Origin: Bittarella massiliensis (ex Durand et al. 2017)
Lineage (GTDB): Bacteria > Bacillota > Clostridia > Oscillospirales > Ruminococcaceae
Assembly (NCBI RefSeq): GCF_017566145.1
Contig: NZ_JABFCL010000002.1
Span: forward strand, 124,001-188,000
Direction of reading: 5' to 3'
DNA: 64,000 nt
Made by a program: the position numbers and the translations under genes. Position 1 is the stretch's first letter. The number at the start of each line of letters is the position of its first letter. A model generated the notes under the pieces. The model was not told the DNA's origin. It worked only from the letters and a program-made list of their open reading frames with translations, and ran no database searches. Below, in pieces: positions 23,859-31,918 of this stretch.

Positions 23859-25862
23859 ATGCTGTTTTACAAGGTGACGGCGGACGTCGAGAGGGCGGTG
23901 TGCTTTCAAGACCACCGGGAGAGACAGGAGTACGCCTTTTCCTCCCAACAAAAGGGGGAGATGATCTACCAGCAGTGTGACCGGAATATCTTTCTCTTCT
24001 TGTCCTCTGTGGGAGATGGGCGAATCACCGCTGGCGTCATTGTCAGAGAGAGAGAGCTGCTCTCCACCGCGCTATCTCAGTTTTGGCAGGCCATGGGGCT
24101 GCAGGTGGGGCATTGCCGGGTGGAAGAGATCACCTTGAAGGCGATGCGCGCTATGCTGGCAATGGCCGAGCGGGGCGACTATGTAGCAGATGACGGCGAG
24201 GTGCTGGAGCACTTTGGCTTGGAAGAGTTGGCGGACCGCTTTCGAAGGGGTCTGTACTTCTGCGAGCACCTGCTGCGCGAGGAGAAAGGCAAGGCGCAGC
24301 TGCTGCGCATGTCGGCAGAAATGCTCTGCGAGGGAACCCTGTCCCCAGAAATTGAGCGGATCTTTCAAGGGGCGGCGAGGGATTGTGCCTGGGGCCACCC
24401 GGTGCACTACCTGGTCCAGAGCGATCGGCAGAAAACCAGGGAGAGAATGGCCGAAATTCTTCTGACGGCGCTCCATCAGAACGACCGCATTTTCAGCAGG
24501 AGATACTGTTCGGTAGTGGAGAGTGGCAGTGGGCTCTTGCAGGAGAGCGCCCTGCAAGCCCTTTACGACAGCTGCGAGGGAGGGGCGGTGGTCATTGACT
24601 ACTCTGCCGAAGAGGAAGAGGAGGGGGAGTACGCGAGGATCGGCGCGGGAAACATCGATCGCCTCTGCCGCGCCATGCAGGCGCACAAAGACCGGGTATT
24701 GACCATTTTCTGCCTGCCTCGCAGCCGCTCCAGGATCAAGGAGACATTCTGGCACCATCTGGGCAACTGCACCCTGGTCGAACTCAACGAGGAGGTCGTC
24801 TTCGAAAACAGGGCCAAGGCCTATCTGAGAGAGCGGGCCAAGGCGCTTGGGCTGGCCCCCGACAGACGCCTTTACCGCGCAGTGAACGGGTCGCAAAAGG
24901 GGTTTCTGGCCGACGAGCTCAATGCAGCCTTTGACAGCTGGCTGGACGATCACCTCAAGAAAGTCGTCTACCCCCAGTACAGTGGGCGCTCTTCCATCAG
25001 TCAGTCTGTGGCAAAAGCAAAGGCAAAAGGCGGGGCCTACCGAGAGCTAAGGCAGATGGTGGGCCTGCAAGAGGTCAAGACGGTCGTGGAACAGGCGCTG
25101 GCTTACTACAAGGTGCAGAAATTGCGGCCCCGGGGAGGGGAGAGGGTGGAGCGCCCGTCTATGCACATGGCCTTTTTGGGAAATCCGGGCACGGCCAAGA
25201 CCACGGTGGCGCGGCTATTTGCGTCGATTATGAAGGACAACGGCCTTCTTCCCCGGGGCACTCTACACGAGGTGGGGCGCGGAGACCTGGTGGGGAAATA
25301 TGTGGGCTGGACAGCCCAGGTGGTGCGCGATGCCTTTCAGGAGGCAAAGGGCGGGGTCCTGTTTATCGATGAGGCCTACTCTCTGTTGGATGACAAGGAT
25401 GGCCTGTACGGGGACGAGGCCATCAATACCATTGTGCAGGAGATGGAAAACCACCGCTCTGACACGGTGGTGATCTTCGCGGGCTATCCGGAGAAGATGG
25501 AGGCCTTTTTGCAGCGAAACCCGGGCCTTCGCTCCCGCATTGCCTTCCACCTGCCCTTTGCTGATTACACCCCGGAGGAGCTGTGGGAGATTGCCCGGCA
25601 GATCGCCCAGAAAAAAGGATTGCAGATCGCCCCTGCAGCCAGGGAAAAGCTCACCTCCATCTTCGCCAATGCAAAGGAGATCGCCGATTTTGGAAACGGG
25701 CGGTTTGCGCGCAACCTGGTAGAGCGGGCGGTGATCAGCCAGTCTTCCCGCCTGATGAAGATGGGCCTGGAGCAGATCAGCCCAGAGCGTTTGGCCGTTT
25801 TGGAACCAGAGGATTTTTCGCCCCCGCCCTCTGTGAGAGCCCGAGTGAAAATTGGCTTTTGA
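23859..25862 (+). CDS. AAA+ ATPase of the CbxX/SpoVK type with long N-terminal region
   Basis: A 667-residue protein. ATG 23859 follows AAAGGGGGGA and is preferred over an ATG at 23826. The C-terminal AAA domain has Walker A GNPGTAKTT (about 441), Walker B VLFIDEAYSLL (about 501), sensor 1 IFAGYPEKM, an arginine finger NPGLRSR and sensor 2 GNGRFARNL, the CbxX/CfxQ/SpoVK pattern. Residues about 220-340 look like a second AAA domain that lacks Walker A. The first 200 residues match nothing I recognise. Codon use is more A/T-rich, with more AGA and AGG, than in the pilus genes. It heads a four-gene block and probably remodels a protein partner. Confidence 0.88.
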   Translation: MLFYKVTADVERAVCFQDHRERQEYAFSSQQKGEMIYQQCDRNIFLFLSSVGDGRITAGVIVRERELLSTALSQFWQAMGLQVGHCRVEEITLKAMRAMLAMAERGDYVADDGEVLEHFGLEELADRFRRGLYFCEHLLREEKGKAQLLRMSAEMLCEGTLSPEIERIFQGAARDCAWGHPVHYLVQSDRQKTRERMAEILLTALHQNDRIFSRRYCSVVESGSGLLQESALQALYDSCEGGAVVIDYSAEEEEEGEYARIGAGNIDRLCRAMQAHKDRVLTIFCLPRSRSRIKETFWHHLGNCTLVELNEEVVFENRAKAYLRERAKALGLAPDRRLYRAVNGSQKGFLADELNAAFDSWLDDHLKKVVYPQYSGRSSISQSVAKAKAKGGAYRELRQMVGLQEVKTVVEQALAYYKVQKLRPRGGERVERPSMHMAFLGNPGTAKTTVARLFASIMKDNGLLPRGTLHEVGRGDLVGKYVGWTAQVVRDAFQEAKGGVLFIDEAYSLLDDKDGLYGDEAINTIVQEMENHRSDTVVIFAGYPEKMEAFLQRNPGLRSRIAFHLPFADYTPEELWEIARQIAQKKGLQIAPAAREKLTSIFANAKEIADFGNGRFARNLVERAVISQSSRLMKMGLEQISPERLAVLEPEDFSPPPSVRARVKIGF

Positions 25863-25874
25863 GGAGGTGGGGAT

Positions 25875-27485
25875 ATGGAGCGCATACAGCAGGTACAGGT
25901 GACAGACGGTGGGCATCTGCCCTGTGCAAAAACAGAGGTCCTGGCCCCCTATGAGGCCCTTTTGCAAGTTCAGGGCGATCCCGACAGCTGTTGCTGGGCG
26001 GTAAAAGACGGTGCAACAGGGGCGATCCACCTCACCCGCCTCCGGTATCGGTGCGGGCGGTGTGACCACTTCTTTTCCCCCGCCGGGCAGGTTGAGGGGC
26101 TGCAGCCGTCACGCGGAGGGCCGCCGAGCGATTTCTGCGATTGGGCGCTGCAGACGACCCTGTTTGGGCCCAGTCCCCGGGACAGGCGGTGGCAGGCTTT
26201 CTCCCCGCTGGGCGATGGGCAGACGGCGCGCTGTCCCCACTGCGGTTTTGTGGCGGGGATCGCCCAGCGGTGGAATACCTACCTAGTAAAAACAGATGTG
26301 GACACCACAGTGGTCTCGCAGCGGGTTTCGGCCGCAGAGAGGCGCAGGGCACTGCCGCAGAGCGCGGACGCCTGGGGGGACGAGCTGTTCCCGCTGGAAC
26401 TCCAGCTGACATTTCAGCACGCCGCCCACAGCAGCGGCTTTCGGGTGTTGGACTGCCAGGGGCGGCAGCTGTGGCAATGCGCCCTCACAGAAAAGCGCCT
26501 GCCTCTGGAGGGCTGGCTGATGAGCCGGGAGATCGGCGCCAGCGCCAAGCTGCAGAAGGCCTTGGCCGCGTCCTTTGGAATGCGTCTTCACCCCTCCCTC
26601 AGACAGGGGCGCGCCGCCTTGGAAGAGTGGATTCTTTTCAACCGTTTTCAGGGCTATCCGAGCGCGTTTTATCGCGCCGTTCCCTTTGCAGAGGGAAGCC
26701 GCGCCCCTGCCGAAGGATTTGGCGAACTGGCCACCCTGCTGGCGGACAAAGACGGCGCGCCGGCTGTCTATGAGCGCTTTGGCCTTCCCCGCAAAAAGGC
26801 GGTGCGCAGAGCGATTTTTGAGAGTCCGGGCCTCCTTTTCTATGCGCGGGAACTGGCCGCGCTTCCCTTTCACAACCCAGATGTGCTCTTGCGGCTCATC
26901 CGATCCCCCGATATATTTCGGCTTTTGTCCATCCTCCATACGCTGCCGGGGGTGAGCGCTTTTTTGGGGGACCTGGTCGCCCAAAAGGGAGAGGTTGGCG
27001 CCTGGCGTCTCCTATCCCGCCATCTGGACAGTCTGGTTGACACCGCCTCAAAGTACCTGCTATTCAGCGCGAAGGACAGATCATTCGCACTGCGCAAAAA
27101 TCCCTTTGAGGCCGTGTGGGAGGGGCAGGTCGGCCGCATTGTCCACAGTTTTCCGGTGGCGCAACTGCCGGGAGAAAAGTCGGTGGACGGCTGTGTCGGC
27201 AAATTCCGATTTGCTGCGCTCCGCGCCACCTTTGAGTACCGAGAAGCAGGCACACAGCTGCACAACTGCCTGCGCTGGGGCAACTGTGACCGGGGGCGGG
27301 TGATCGGGGTCAAAGTCGGCAATCGCTATGTGGCGGCCATCGAGTTGGAGGGCGATTTGGTTGTGCAGGCAGAGGCTGCCGGGGGGAGACCGATCCACAG
27401 AACGGGGGAGCTGGCCGCGGCCTTTCGCAGTTGGGCCGAGGGAAATCATCTGTCCACCAGCGGGGTAGGCAGGAGATTGATTTGA
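25875..27485 (+). CDS. Zinc-ribbon PcfJ-like protein
   Basis: A 536-residue protein starting 13 bases after the ATPase gene, with GAGGAGGTGG before ATG 25875. Two cysteine pairs (CGRC at about 60, CPHC at about 119) form a likely zinc ribbon. The middle is helical and not recognised. The C-terminal part (about 440-515) matches the PcfJ-like pattern: EAGTQLHNCLRWGN, then GVKVGNRYVAAIEL and a Gln-Ala-Glu strand. PcfJ-like proteins are known mainly from conjugative plasmids and other mobile DNA, and their biochemistry is unknown. Tight spacing implies that it works with the AAA ATPase. Confidence 0.7.
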   Translation: MERIQQVQVTDGGHLPCAKTEVLAPYEALLQVQGDPDSCCWAVKDGATGAIHLTRLRYRCGRCDHFFSPAGQVEGLQPSRGGPPSDFCDWALQTTLFGPSPRDRRWQAFSPLGDGQTARCPHCGFVAGIAQRWNTYLVKTDVDTTVVSQRVSAAERRRALPQSADAWGDELFPLELQLTFQHAAHSSGFRVLDCQGRQLWQCALTEKRLPLEGWLMSREIGASAKLQKALAASFGMRLHPSLRQGRAALEEWILFNRFQGYPSAFYRAVPFAEGSRAPAEGFGELATLLADKDGAPAVYERFGLPRKKAVRRAIFESPGLLFYARELAALPFHNPDVLLRLIRSPDIFRLLSILHTLPGVSAFLGDLVAQKGEVGAWRLLSRHLDSLVDTASKYLLFSAKDRSFALRKNPFEAVWEGQVGRIVHSFPVAQLPGEKSVDGCVGKFRFAALRATFEYREAGTQLHNCLRWGNCDRGRVIGVKVGNRYVAAIELEGDLVVQAEAAGGRPIHRTGELAAAFRSWAEGNHLSTSGVGRRLI

Positions 27486-27495
27486 CAAATAGTAT

Positions 27496-27533
27496 ATATT
27501 ATTATTGACGTATAATGATATTTCGGTTACTAT
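27496..27533 (+). promoter_or_regulatory. Promoter and probable operator of the WYL regulator gene
   Basis: TTGACG (27505-27510) and TACTAT (27528-27533) are separated by 17. An imperfect dyad, ATATTATTAT (27496-27505) with ATAATGATAT (27512-27521), has one mismatch and covers the -35 element, which suggests autoregulation. A further TTGACA lies at 27482. The stretch is strikingly AT-rich for this genome. Confidence 0.6.
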
Positions 27534-27559
27534 GGTATAAATTGCAGGAGGAAAGGCCG

Positions 27560-28603
27560 ATGCAGTACACCGTCCAGCCCAAAAAGGCGCTGATTGTCGA
27601 TCTCCTGGCTGTTTTGCAGAAATACACCGACGAGAGCCACCGCCTCAGCCAACGGGAGATCGCCGACATTCTGGAGAGAGAGTACCAGATGAAGGTGGAC
27701 CGGCGGGCCATCAAGCGCAACCTGGTCAATTTGATGGACAGCGGCTACGAGATCGGATACAGCGAGCGGGTGCGCCGCGGCAGGGGTGGGGAGCAGGAGA
27801 CCCTCTATACCGACTTGTACCTGGTGCGGGATTTTACCGAGGCAGAGCTGCGGCTGATGATTGACAGCCTGCTGTTTTCAAGGCATATTCCCAACCGCCA
27901 GCGCAGGGATCTGATCGAAAAGATACAGGGGCTTTCCAGCAGATACTTCCGCGCGAGGACCGCCCACATCCGCAGTCTGCCAGAGCACTCCCCAGAGAAC
28001 AGAGAGCTGTTCCTGACCGTTGAGGTGCTGGACGAGGCCATCAGTCAAAACAAACAGGTGCAGTTTCTGTATAACAGCTGCGATGTGGACAAGCAGCTGC
28101 ACCCCCGCCGGGATCGCCGGGGCCAGCCGCGCAGGTATTTGGTGAACCCCTATCAGATGGTCGCCGCCAACGGGCGCTACTACTTGATTGGAAACCTCGA
28201 CGAATACGACAACCTGGCCAACTACCGTCTCGATCGCATCACGGACATCCGGCTGCTGGACACCCCTTCCAAGCCGCCCCGCCTGGTGCAGGGGCTTGAA
28301 AATGGGTTGGACCTGCCCCGCCACATGGCCGAGCACATCTACATGTTTCACGGCGAGAGCGCTCGCGTCTCCTTTCGGGCAAAGCGGTCGCTGGTTTCCG
28401 ATATTCTGGATTGGTTTGGTCAAGAGGTGCAGTTTTCCGATGTGACGGCGGACAAGGTGACCGCCAAGGTGAGCGTCAACCTTCAGGCAATGCGCTGCTG
28501 GGCGCTGCAATATGCCAAAGATGTGACGCTGCTGTCGCCGCCGCAGCTGGTGGAACAGGTGAAAAAAGACCTCGCTGTCGCCATTGAAAATTATGGATGC
28601 TGA
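27560..28603 (+). CDS. WYL-domain transcriptional regulator
   Basis: A 347-residue regulator. ATG 27560 follows GCAGGAGGAAAG. An N-terminal helix-turn-helix (about 8-85, with LSQREIADIL) is followed by the WYL domain (about 160-235). The signature positions appear as GRYYLIGNLDEYDNL, and the preceding NPYQMV strand is typical. A WCX-type C-terminal extension ends the protein. WYL regulators bind nucleotides or nucleic acid and often control defence systems. It has its own promoter and is followed after 13 bases by the Mrr-like nuclease gene, so it probably controls that gene and perhaps the whole block. Confidence 0.92.
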   Translation: MQYTVQPKKALIVDLLAVLQKYTDESHRLSQREIADILEREYQMKVDRRAIKRNLVNLMDSGYEIGYSERVRRGRGGEQETLYTDLYLVRDFTEAELRLMIDSLLFSRHIPNRQRRDLIEKIQGLSSRYFRARTAHIRSLPEHSPENRELFLTVEVLDEAISQNKQVQFLYNSCDVDKQLHPRRDRRGQPRRYLVNPYQMVAANGRYYLIGNLDEYDNLANYRLDRITDIRLLDTPSKPPRLVQGLENGLDLPRHMAEHIYMFHGESARVSFRAKRSLVSDILDWFGQEVQFSDVTADKVTAKVSVNLQAMRCWALQYAKDVTLLSPPQLVEQVKKDLAVAIENYGC

Positions 28604-28616
28604 AAGGAGAAGCAAG

Positions 28617-29711
28617 ATGAATCGAAAGTACTACATGGTCCGGGTGCGCAGAGACGTGGATGCCTTTGCCGAGCGATCGCTGGTCGCCGTGGGGTGGAGC
28701 GGGGTAAACTTTTCAGAGCTCCGGCAGGATATGGACGGCCTTCTGCAAAGGGTGGAGGAAGTCCACTACCAAGGGGGCGTCTCCCCCCGCCTCGTGGGCA
28801 GAAAAAAGGCAGAGATCAGAAGGTTTCTCGAGATCCAAAAGGGGGATGTGCTGGTTGTCCCCTGTTACAAGGGCTTTTACCTGGCCGTCTCGACGGGGGA
28901 ATACATCTATGATTCGGCAGAAATGCAGCGGGATATGGCCAATCAGCTGCGGGTGTCATTTTTAAAGGATGATGCAGGCAAACCGCTGTTTTTTTCCAGG
29001 AGCGGGAAAAACACCGCCCTGGTCTCCAAGCTCGGCGTCCCGGGCTTTACCGTCTTGACTTACGGCGATCCCGAGGTCACCGCCAAGATTGACGCCCTTC
29101 TCCAGGACGGAAAAGACACCTCCGACGCGGCCCAGGTGGCTGCTCGGGAGGGCCGGGCCATGGAGGAGATCAAAAAGACCCTCGCCGCCGTTTTGCAGGA
29201 CTACAAAAAGCAGTCCCTGGACCACGGGGGAGAGGGGTTTGAAAGGCTGGTGGCAGACCTCTTTGCGGCCAGCGGGTTTGCCGTCCAAAAGCTGTCCAAA
29301 CAGTGCGGCGACGGCAAGGCGGACGCCGATGTTCTGGCCATCCGTGACTGCGCCCTGGGAGACGAGTTCAAAACGGCCTATTTTATACAGGTGAAACACC
29401 ACACCGGGCTGACCGACAGCACGGGCTTAAACCAGATCATTCAGTTTAAAGAGATGATAGAGAAGGCGGGCGTATACGAGTTTAGAGGGGGAAAGAGCGG
29501 TGGGGGCATCACCCTCGCAAAGGACAACATCCGGTATGTCTTTCTCACCAGTGCGCAGTTTGATCCGGATATACAGCCCCTGGCAGACGACAGCGGGATC
29601 ATCTTGATCGACGGGAATCGGCTGGCAGAGATGCTCTGGGAAAAGATCGACCAGTTGGAAGACCTTCGGCACCAGCTGGGCTTTATCAAGAAGTACGAGC
29701 ACATTGGATAG
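28617..29711 (+). CDS. Mrr-like restriction endonuclease
   Basis: A 364-residue protein starting at ATG 28617 after AAAGGAGAAG. The C-terminal part (about 205-345) is an Mrr-type PD-(D/E)xK nuclease: GEGFERLVADLF, then GDGKADAD with the catalytic Asp, then IQVKHH with the Gln-x-Lys site at about 258. The N-terminal part (about 1-125), with VAVGW and GDVLVVPCYKGFYL, resembles the PUA/EVE-like readers at the front of modification-dependent nucleases. No methyltransferase is encoded nearby, which fits a type IV enzyme that cuts modified DNA. It is co-transcribed with the WYL gene. Confidence 0.82.
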   Translation: MNRKYYMVRVRRDVDAFAERSLVAVGWSGVNFSELRQDMDGLLQRVEEVHYQGGVSPRLVGRKKAEIRRFLEIQKGDVLVVPCYKGFYLAVSTGEYIYDSAEMQRDMANQLRVSFLKDDAGKPLFFSRSGKNTALVSKLGVPGFTVLTYGDPEVTAKIDALLQDGKDTSDAAQVAAREGRAMEEIKKTLAAVLQDYKKQSLDHGGEGFERLVADLFAASGFAVQKLSKQCGDGKADADVLAIRDCALGDEFKTAYFIQVKHHTGLTDSTGLNQIIQFKEMIEKAGVYEFRGGKSGGGITLAKDNIRYVFLTSAQFDPDIQPLADDSGIILIDGNRLAEMLWEKIDQLEDLRHQLGFIKKYEHIG

Positions 29712-29808
29712 GGCGCAGCACCAAGGCCTTGCCCTCGTTTCCCGCATAGAAACCCTTTAAACGATCTCCCCTTCTCGCCACTTTTCACGGTTTGTTCAAA
29801 CAATCGGT

Positions 29809-29837
29809 TTGATTTCACCCCGCTGGGTTGATATAAT
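29809..29837 (+). promoter_or_regulatory. Promoter of the CPBP-tadA operon
   Basis: TTGATT (29809-29814) and TATAAT (29832-29837) are exactly 17 apart. A GTTTG-tt-CAAAC dyad lies just upstream (29790-29801). A GACCGGCC/GGCCGGTC hairpin with a short T-run lies in the leader (29890-29916) and could attenuate transcription. Confidence 0.75.
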
Positions 29838-29947
29838 GAAATCAATCACAATGCGTCGGCGATTGGAGTGCAAAGGCCGGCCTGGGGCGGACCGGCCGAA
29901 CAGGGCCGGTCGCTTTTCGCGCAGGCGGCGAGAGGGGGGACAAGCGG

Positions 29948-31051
29948 GTGTACAGCGACGGCAGAGAGAGGGACTGCGTCCAGCAGACCTTTGAGGGCTT
30001 CCCCCCGCCGGAAGAGGGGGAGGGCTACTCCTATTCCGCCGGCTTCGGCTACCTGGGCGGCCCCCAGGAGGGAAGGGGCAAGGGCAAGAGTGAACTGCAA
30101 ATTCAGGAGATTCACCGCCAGGCCAACATTCTGGGCTTTGCCATCCTCCTCTCCATCTTCCTCTCCAACGCCTCCTTCTTTTTGTTGACCCGGCTCTTCG
30201 CCCTCCTCTCCTCCGGGGTGGTCATCATGAAAAACGGCCAGGTGTTGACCAACCAGTTCCTCCACTACTTCATCCGCCTGTTGGTCTACCTGGCGCAGAT
30301 TGTCATCCCCTACTGGGTGGTGTCCTGTCTCAACGGCTTTTCCCTGAAAAAGGACCTCCCCCGCGGGGCGGTCAAGGGGCGCACCCTGGTGCCCTGTACC
30401 TTTATCCTGCTGGCCATCGGCATCGTTGGCATCGCCTCGGCCAATCTCCTCAGCGGCCTGGCCTCCCAGCTGAATATCCGCTTTGTCAGCAGCACTGAAC
30501 CGGCCATTACCTCGGTGCCCGCCTACCTGCTCTACTTCCTCTCCCTCTCGGCCGTCCCCGCCGTGGTGGAGGAGGTGGTCTTTCGCGGGGTGGTGTTGCA
30601 ACCCCTGCGCCGCTTTGGCGATCGCTTTGCGGTGGTGGTCAGCGCCGTCGTCTTTGCCATGGCCCACCAGAGCTTTGTCAAGGCCCCCAACATGTTCTTC
30701 GTGGGCCTCTTTTTGGGCTATGTGGCCATCAAGAGCGGCTCCATCCTCACCACGGTTATCCTCCACTTTGTCAACAATGCCCTCAGCCTGGTGCTCACCA
30801 CCCTGCAGACGGCGGTGAGCGCCTCCACCTACGCCCTGGTGCAAAACAGCCTCTTTGCCCTGCTGCTCCTGCTGGGGGTCTTTTCCATTGCCTACCTCTC
30901 GCGGCAGGACAGCGCCATCTTTGCCATCGAGGACTATGAGGACACCAACACCCTCACCACCAAGATGATCGCCTTTATCGGCTCCGGCGGTTTTGTCATC
31001 AGCCTCTGCATGGTGGCCTTCCTCATGGCCTCCCAGGCCCGCATCCTCTGA
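29948..31051 (+). CDS. CPBP-family intramembrane metalloprotease
   Basis: A 367-residue membrane protein starting at GTG 29948 after GAGGGGGGACAAG. The first 58 residues are soluble, and about eight hydrophobic segments follow. The CPBP/Abi motifs are complete: EEVVFRG (about 208), FAMAHQS (about 237) and HFVNN (about 276), which supply the glutamates and histidines of the active site. Relatives cleave membrane anchors or mature peptides, and some confer bacteriocin self-immunity. The stop overlaps the tadA start by one base (TGATG). Confidence 0.92.
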   Translation: MYSDGRERDCVQQTFEGFPPPEEGEGYSYSAGFGYLGGPQEGRGKGKSELQIQEIHRQANILGFAILLSIFLSNASFFLLTRLFALLSSGVVIMKNGQVLTNQFLHYFIRLLVYLAQIVIPYWVVSCLNGFSLKKDLPRGAVKGRTLVPCTFILLAIGIVGIASANLLSGLASQLNIRFVSSTEPAITSVPAYLLYFLSLSAVPAVVEEVVFRGVVLQPLRRFGDRFAVVVSAVVFAMAHQSFVKAPNMFFVGLFLGYVAIKSGSILTTVILHFVNNALSLVLTTLQTAVSASTYALVQNSLFALLLLLGVFSIAYLSRQDSAIFAIEDYEDTNTLTTKMIAFIGSGGFVISLCMVAFLMASQARIL

Positions 31052-31530
31052 TGGACAGGCAGTACATGCGCCTCGCCCTCGATCTGGCCCGCTGTGCGGC
31101 GGCCCAGGGCGAGGTGCCGGTGGGGGCGGTGGTGGTGCACCGCGGCCGGGTGGTGGGCTGGGGCTACAACACCAGGGAACAGAGCAAAAACGCCCTGGAC
31201 CACGCCGAGATCAAGGCCATTGATATGGCCTGCCGCAACCTGGGGGGCTGGCGGCTGCCCGAGTGCGCCCTCTACGTCACCCTGGAACCCTGCGCCATGT
31301 GCGCCGGGGCCATCATCAACGCCCGCATCGACCGGGTCTGTTTTGGCGCGAAGGACGAGAAGTTCGGCGCCTGCGGCAGCGTGGTGGACCTCTTTTCCCA
31401 GCCCTTCACCTACTGTCCCAAAGAGGTGGTCCAGCTGATGGAGGAGGAGTCCCGCCATCTCCTGCGGGATTTCTTTGCCGGCCTGCGGGCCCGCAAGCGG
31501 GCCGAAAGGGAGAATGGGCAGAAAGAATAG
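31051..31530 (+). CDS. tadA: tRNA-specific adenosine deaminase
   Basis: A 159-residue deaminase that converts adenosine 34 of tRNA-Arg(ACG) to inosine. The zinc and catalytic residues are present in HAEIKAI (about 51-57) and PCAMCAGA (about 80-87). The family stretch VCFGAKDEKFGACGS is also present. ATG 31051 overlaps the stop of the protease gene. The length is normal, and a terminator follows. Confidence 0.96.
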   Translation: MDRQYMRLALDLARCAAAQGEVPVGAVVVHRGRVVGWGYNTREQSKNALDHAEIKAIDMACRNLGGWRLPECALYVTLEPCAMCAGAIINARIDRVCFGAKDEKFGACGSVVDLFSQPFTYCPKEVVQLMEEESRHLLRDFFAGLRARKRAERENGQKE

Positions 31531-31563
31531 AAGGGGTAGCCCTCCCGTTTTAACACAGTCAAC

Positions 31564-31607
31564 AAAGACCGCCGGTCAGCCCTATTCGGGCCGACTGGCG
31601 GTCTTTT
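31564..31607 (+). terminator. Terminator after tadA
   Basis: A 19-base stem begins with AAAGACCGCC and ends with GGCGGTCTTT, with one mismatch, one G-T pair and a TATTC loop, followed by T. The A-rich left side lets it also serve transcripts coming from the right. Confidence 0.85.
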
Positions 31608-31702
31608 CTGCCGCAGAGATGGAATCCGTCCCCCTCTTCCTTTGCCACTTGCATTGCCATTTGCCCTTTGCCGCCCGGGCGGCAAGAAGAGAAGAGCGCG
31701 CG

Positions 31703-31918
31703 CTACAACCCACCGAAATTGTGGGGGAAAAGCCGCACCTCCACCCCTGTCTTGTAGGGCATATCCGCCCCCTGCAACTGGTGCCAGACGACCACCTGGT
31801 AGAGCAGAGCGGTGTAGGTCACCGTTCCCCCGTCCTTGTAGAGGGTGCGCTTGGGGAAGAGAAGGAGAAGCGCGATCAATGCAATTACTACAATTCGTAT
31901 AATCTTGCTCTTTTTCAA
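31703..31918 (-). CDS. Small single-pass membrane protein, conserved hypothetical
   Basis: A 71-residue protein with TTG start at 31918, 8 bases after GCGGAGGAT on the minus strand. The N-terminus is KKSKII, then a hydrophobic helix (about 7-21) ending LLLLFPKR, then a short outer part with YKDGGTVTYTALLYQV. I know this pattern from many short Firmicute hypothetical proteins, which carry YKDGGTVEYKA-like sequence. The role is unknown. The start lies inside the last codons of plsY, so the two are co-translated. Confidence 0.7.
   Translation of the reverse strand: MKKSKIIRIVVIALIALLLLFPKRTLYKDGGTVTYTALLYQVVVWHQLQGADMPYKTGVEVRLFPHNFGGL

Noticed and set aside
23703..29947. Insertion sequence, integrase or attachment repeats around the accessory block
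   Set aside because: No transposase, integrase, terminal inverted repeats or target duplications were found at either edge. Transfer is inferred only from composition and gene content.
31620..31702. Short repeated TTTGCC/TTGCC words and the palindrome TTGCCGCCCGGGCGGCAA
   Set aside because: The words are irregularly spaced, and the palindrome lacks a U-tail or loop. It probably has no more meaning than local GC bias, although it could end the minus-strand transcript weakly.
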